Part shown: one piece after another, positions 53,757-54,374 of the stretch
Layout of the letters: each line of letters begins with the position of its first letter
Numbering within the stretch: the stretch's first letter is position 1
Origin: Pseudomonas sp. UBA2684
GTDB taxonomy: Bacteria > Pseudomonadota > Gammaproteobacteria > Pseudomonadales > Pseudomonadaceae
Direction of reading: 5' to 3'
Length of the DNA stretch: 54,374 bases
NCBI GenBank assembly: GCA_002354655.1
Contig: DELY01000054.1
Location: 1 to 54,374, forward strand
The notes under the pieces: model-generated
Told to the model about the DNA's origin: nothing
The model's input: the letters and a program-made list of their open reading frames with translations, nothing else
Database searches by the model: none
Program-made: the position numbers and the translations under genes

Positions 53757-54260
53757 GTGAAGATTATTGTTCTGGCCTTGCTGAGCCTGATTACCTTTCC
53801 GGCGCTCGCCAATCAACCGACCCTGTACGGGCGTTACGAATACATCAAATTGCCGCAAATCGGCCAAACCCTGAAAGCCAAGATGGACACCGGCGCGATG
53901 ACGGCGTCCTTGTCGGCCAAGGATATTCAGCAGTTCCAGCGCGACGGCGAAGACTGGGTGCGGTTCCGCCTGGCCACCGCGGATGCCAACGACACCCTGT
54001 TCGAGCAGCCGCTGGTGCGCATCAGCGAGATCAAGAGCCGGGCCGAAGAGCAGGGTTCGGCGAGCAGCCCGGCGGTCGCCGAGCGCCCGGTGGTGGACAT
54101 GGAAATCTGCCTGGGTGGCGAGGCGCGTACCGTCGAGGTCAACCTCACCGACCGCAGCCACTTCGACTACCCGCTGCTGATCGGTGCCAGTGCCTTGCGT
54201 GATTTCGACGCGGCGATCAACCCGGCCGAGCGCTACACCGCCGCCCGCCCGCAGTGCTGA
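53757..54260 (+). CDS. Retropepsin-like aspartic protease (PF05618-type, often annotated ATP-dependent zinc protease)
   Basis: A 167-residue protein. The start is the GTG of VKIIVLALLSLITFPALA, after CGGAGGAATACC; a frame-open ATG 38 codons upstream overlaps the HD-GYP stop and lacks support. Residues 1-about 19 form a signal peptide. The core has LPQIGQTLKAKMDTGAMTAS with the DTGA active-site triad (about 42-45) and FDYPLLIGASALRDF, the paired strand of retropepsin-like folds. It belongs to the family linked to RimK in pseudomonads, but no rimK is adjacent in the window. Confidence 0.82.
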   Translation: MKIIVLALLSLITFPALANQPTLYGRYEYIKLPQIGQTLKAKMDTGAMTASLSAKDIQQFQRDGEDWVRFRLATADANDTLFEQPLVRISEIKSRAEEQGSASSPAVAERPVVDMEICLGGEARTVEVNLTDRSHFDYPLLIGASALRDFDAAINPAERYTAARPQC

Positions 54261-54347
54261 GCCCCTGTTCACGATCTGCTGCGCATCGGTGATGCTGCGT
54301 TAAAAATGGCTCTGTATCCGTTAAATGTCGATGCAGACCGCCGTCAC

Positions 54348-54374
54348 GTGGGAGCGGCTTTAGCCGCGAAAGAT
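54348..54374. repeat. REP arm of the GTGGGAGCGGCTTTAGCCGCG class, cut by the window end
   Basis: GTGGGAGCGGCTTTAGCCGCGA begins here, 87 bases after the preceding gene; its inverted partner would lie beyond the window. Confidence 0.75.

Overview
The window looks like a GC-rich Pseudomonas chromosome segment. Almost every gene belongs to the choline / glycine betaine / carnitine / sarcosine catabolic supercluster known from that genus (betIBA, cbcVWX, gbdR, dgcAB, cdhR-caiX-cdhCAB, gbcA/gbcB, glyA-soxBDAG-purU-fdhA). Intergenic DNA is crowded with Pseudomonas-type REP/REPIN palindromes. I cannot name the species. All identifications are by eye from protein motifs and gene order; no search was run.

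Layout. 1-4450: flanking functions (coiled-coil membrane protein, periplasmic binding protein, double-REC diguanylate cyclase, DbpA helicase). 4565-9600: a five-copy tandem REPIN array, then betA, betB and betI with two BetI-type palindromes. 9688-11666: an alpha/beta hydrolase and an unusual unassigned protein. 11800-17566: quaternary-amine ABC transporter with one ATPase (cbcV), one permease (cbcW) and three binding proteins. 17927-21013: L-serine dehydratase and the regulator GbdR. 21173-29735: minus-strand dimethylglycine demethylase operon (M19-dipeptidase-like protein, DUF5943 protein, dgcA, dgcB, etfA, etfB, an 81-residue protein). 30127-35139: carnitine module (cdhR, divergent caiX-cdhC-cdhA-cdhB). 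35471-38336: gbcA and divergent gbcB. 38354-39098: a REP-associated tyrosine transposase (RAYT) bracketed by REP pairs. 39123-51295: threonine aldolase, a small secreted protein, a TraX-like protein, then glyA-soxB-soxD-soxA-soxG-purU-fdhA. 51380-54374: acyltransferase, HD-GYP protein and a retropepsin-like protease.

How it works together: choline is imported by Cbc and oxidised by BetA/BetB to glycine betaine; carnitine is converted by CdhA/CdhC/CdhB, also yielding betaine. GbcA/GbcB demethylate betaine to dimethylglycine, DgcA/DgcB with EtfA/EtfB give sarcosine, and SoxBDAG gives glycine. GlyA makes serine, which SdaB deaminates to pyruvate. C1 units leave through tetrahydrofolate, PurU and the glutathione-independent formaldehyde dehydrogenase FdhA. 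BetI, GbdR and CdhR are the local regulators.

The most interesting non-textbook content is the repeat system: a RAYT gene sitting inside a pair of REP palindromes, a dozen matching REPINs that nearly all combine a C-type arm with a T-type arm, a tandem array that has captured the 3' end of betA, and REP elements that supply stop codons. Also notable are DgcA lacking one expected Fe-S cysteine, an M19-family protein lacking its usual metal ligands, a CbcX paralogue with an altered aromatic box, and 21-bp-spaced direct repeats that look like AraC-family sites upstream of caiX and of the dgc operon.
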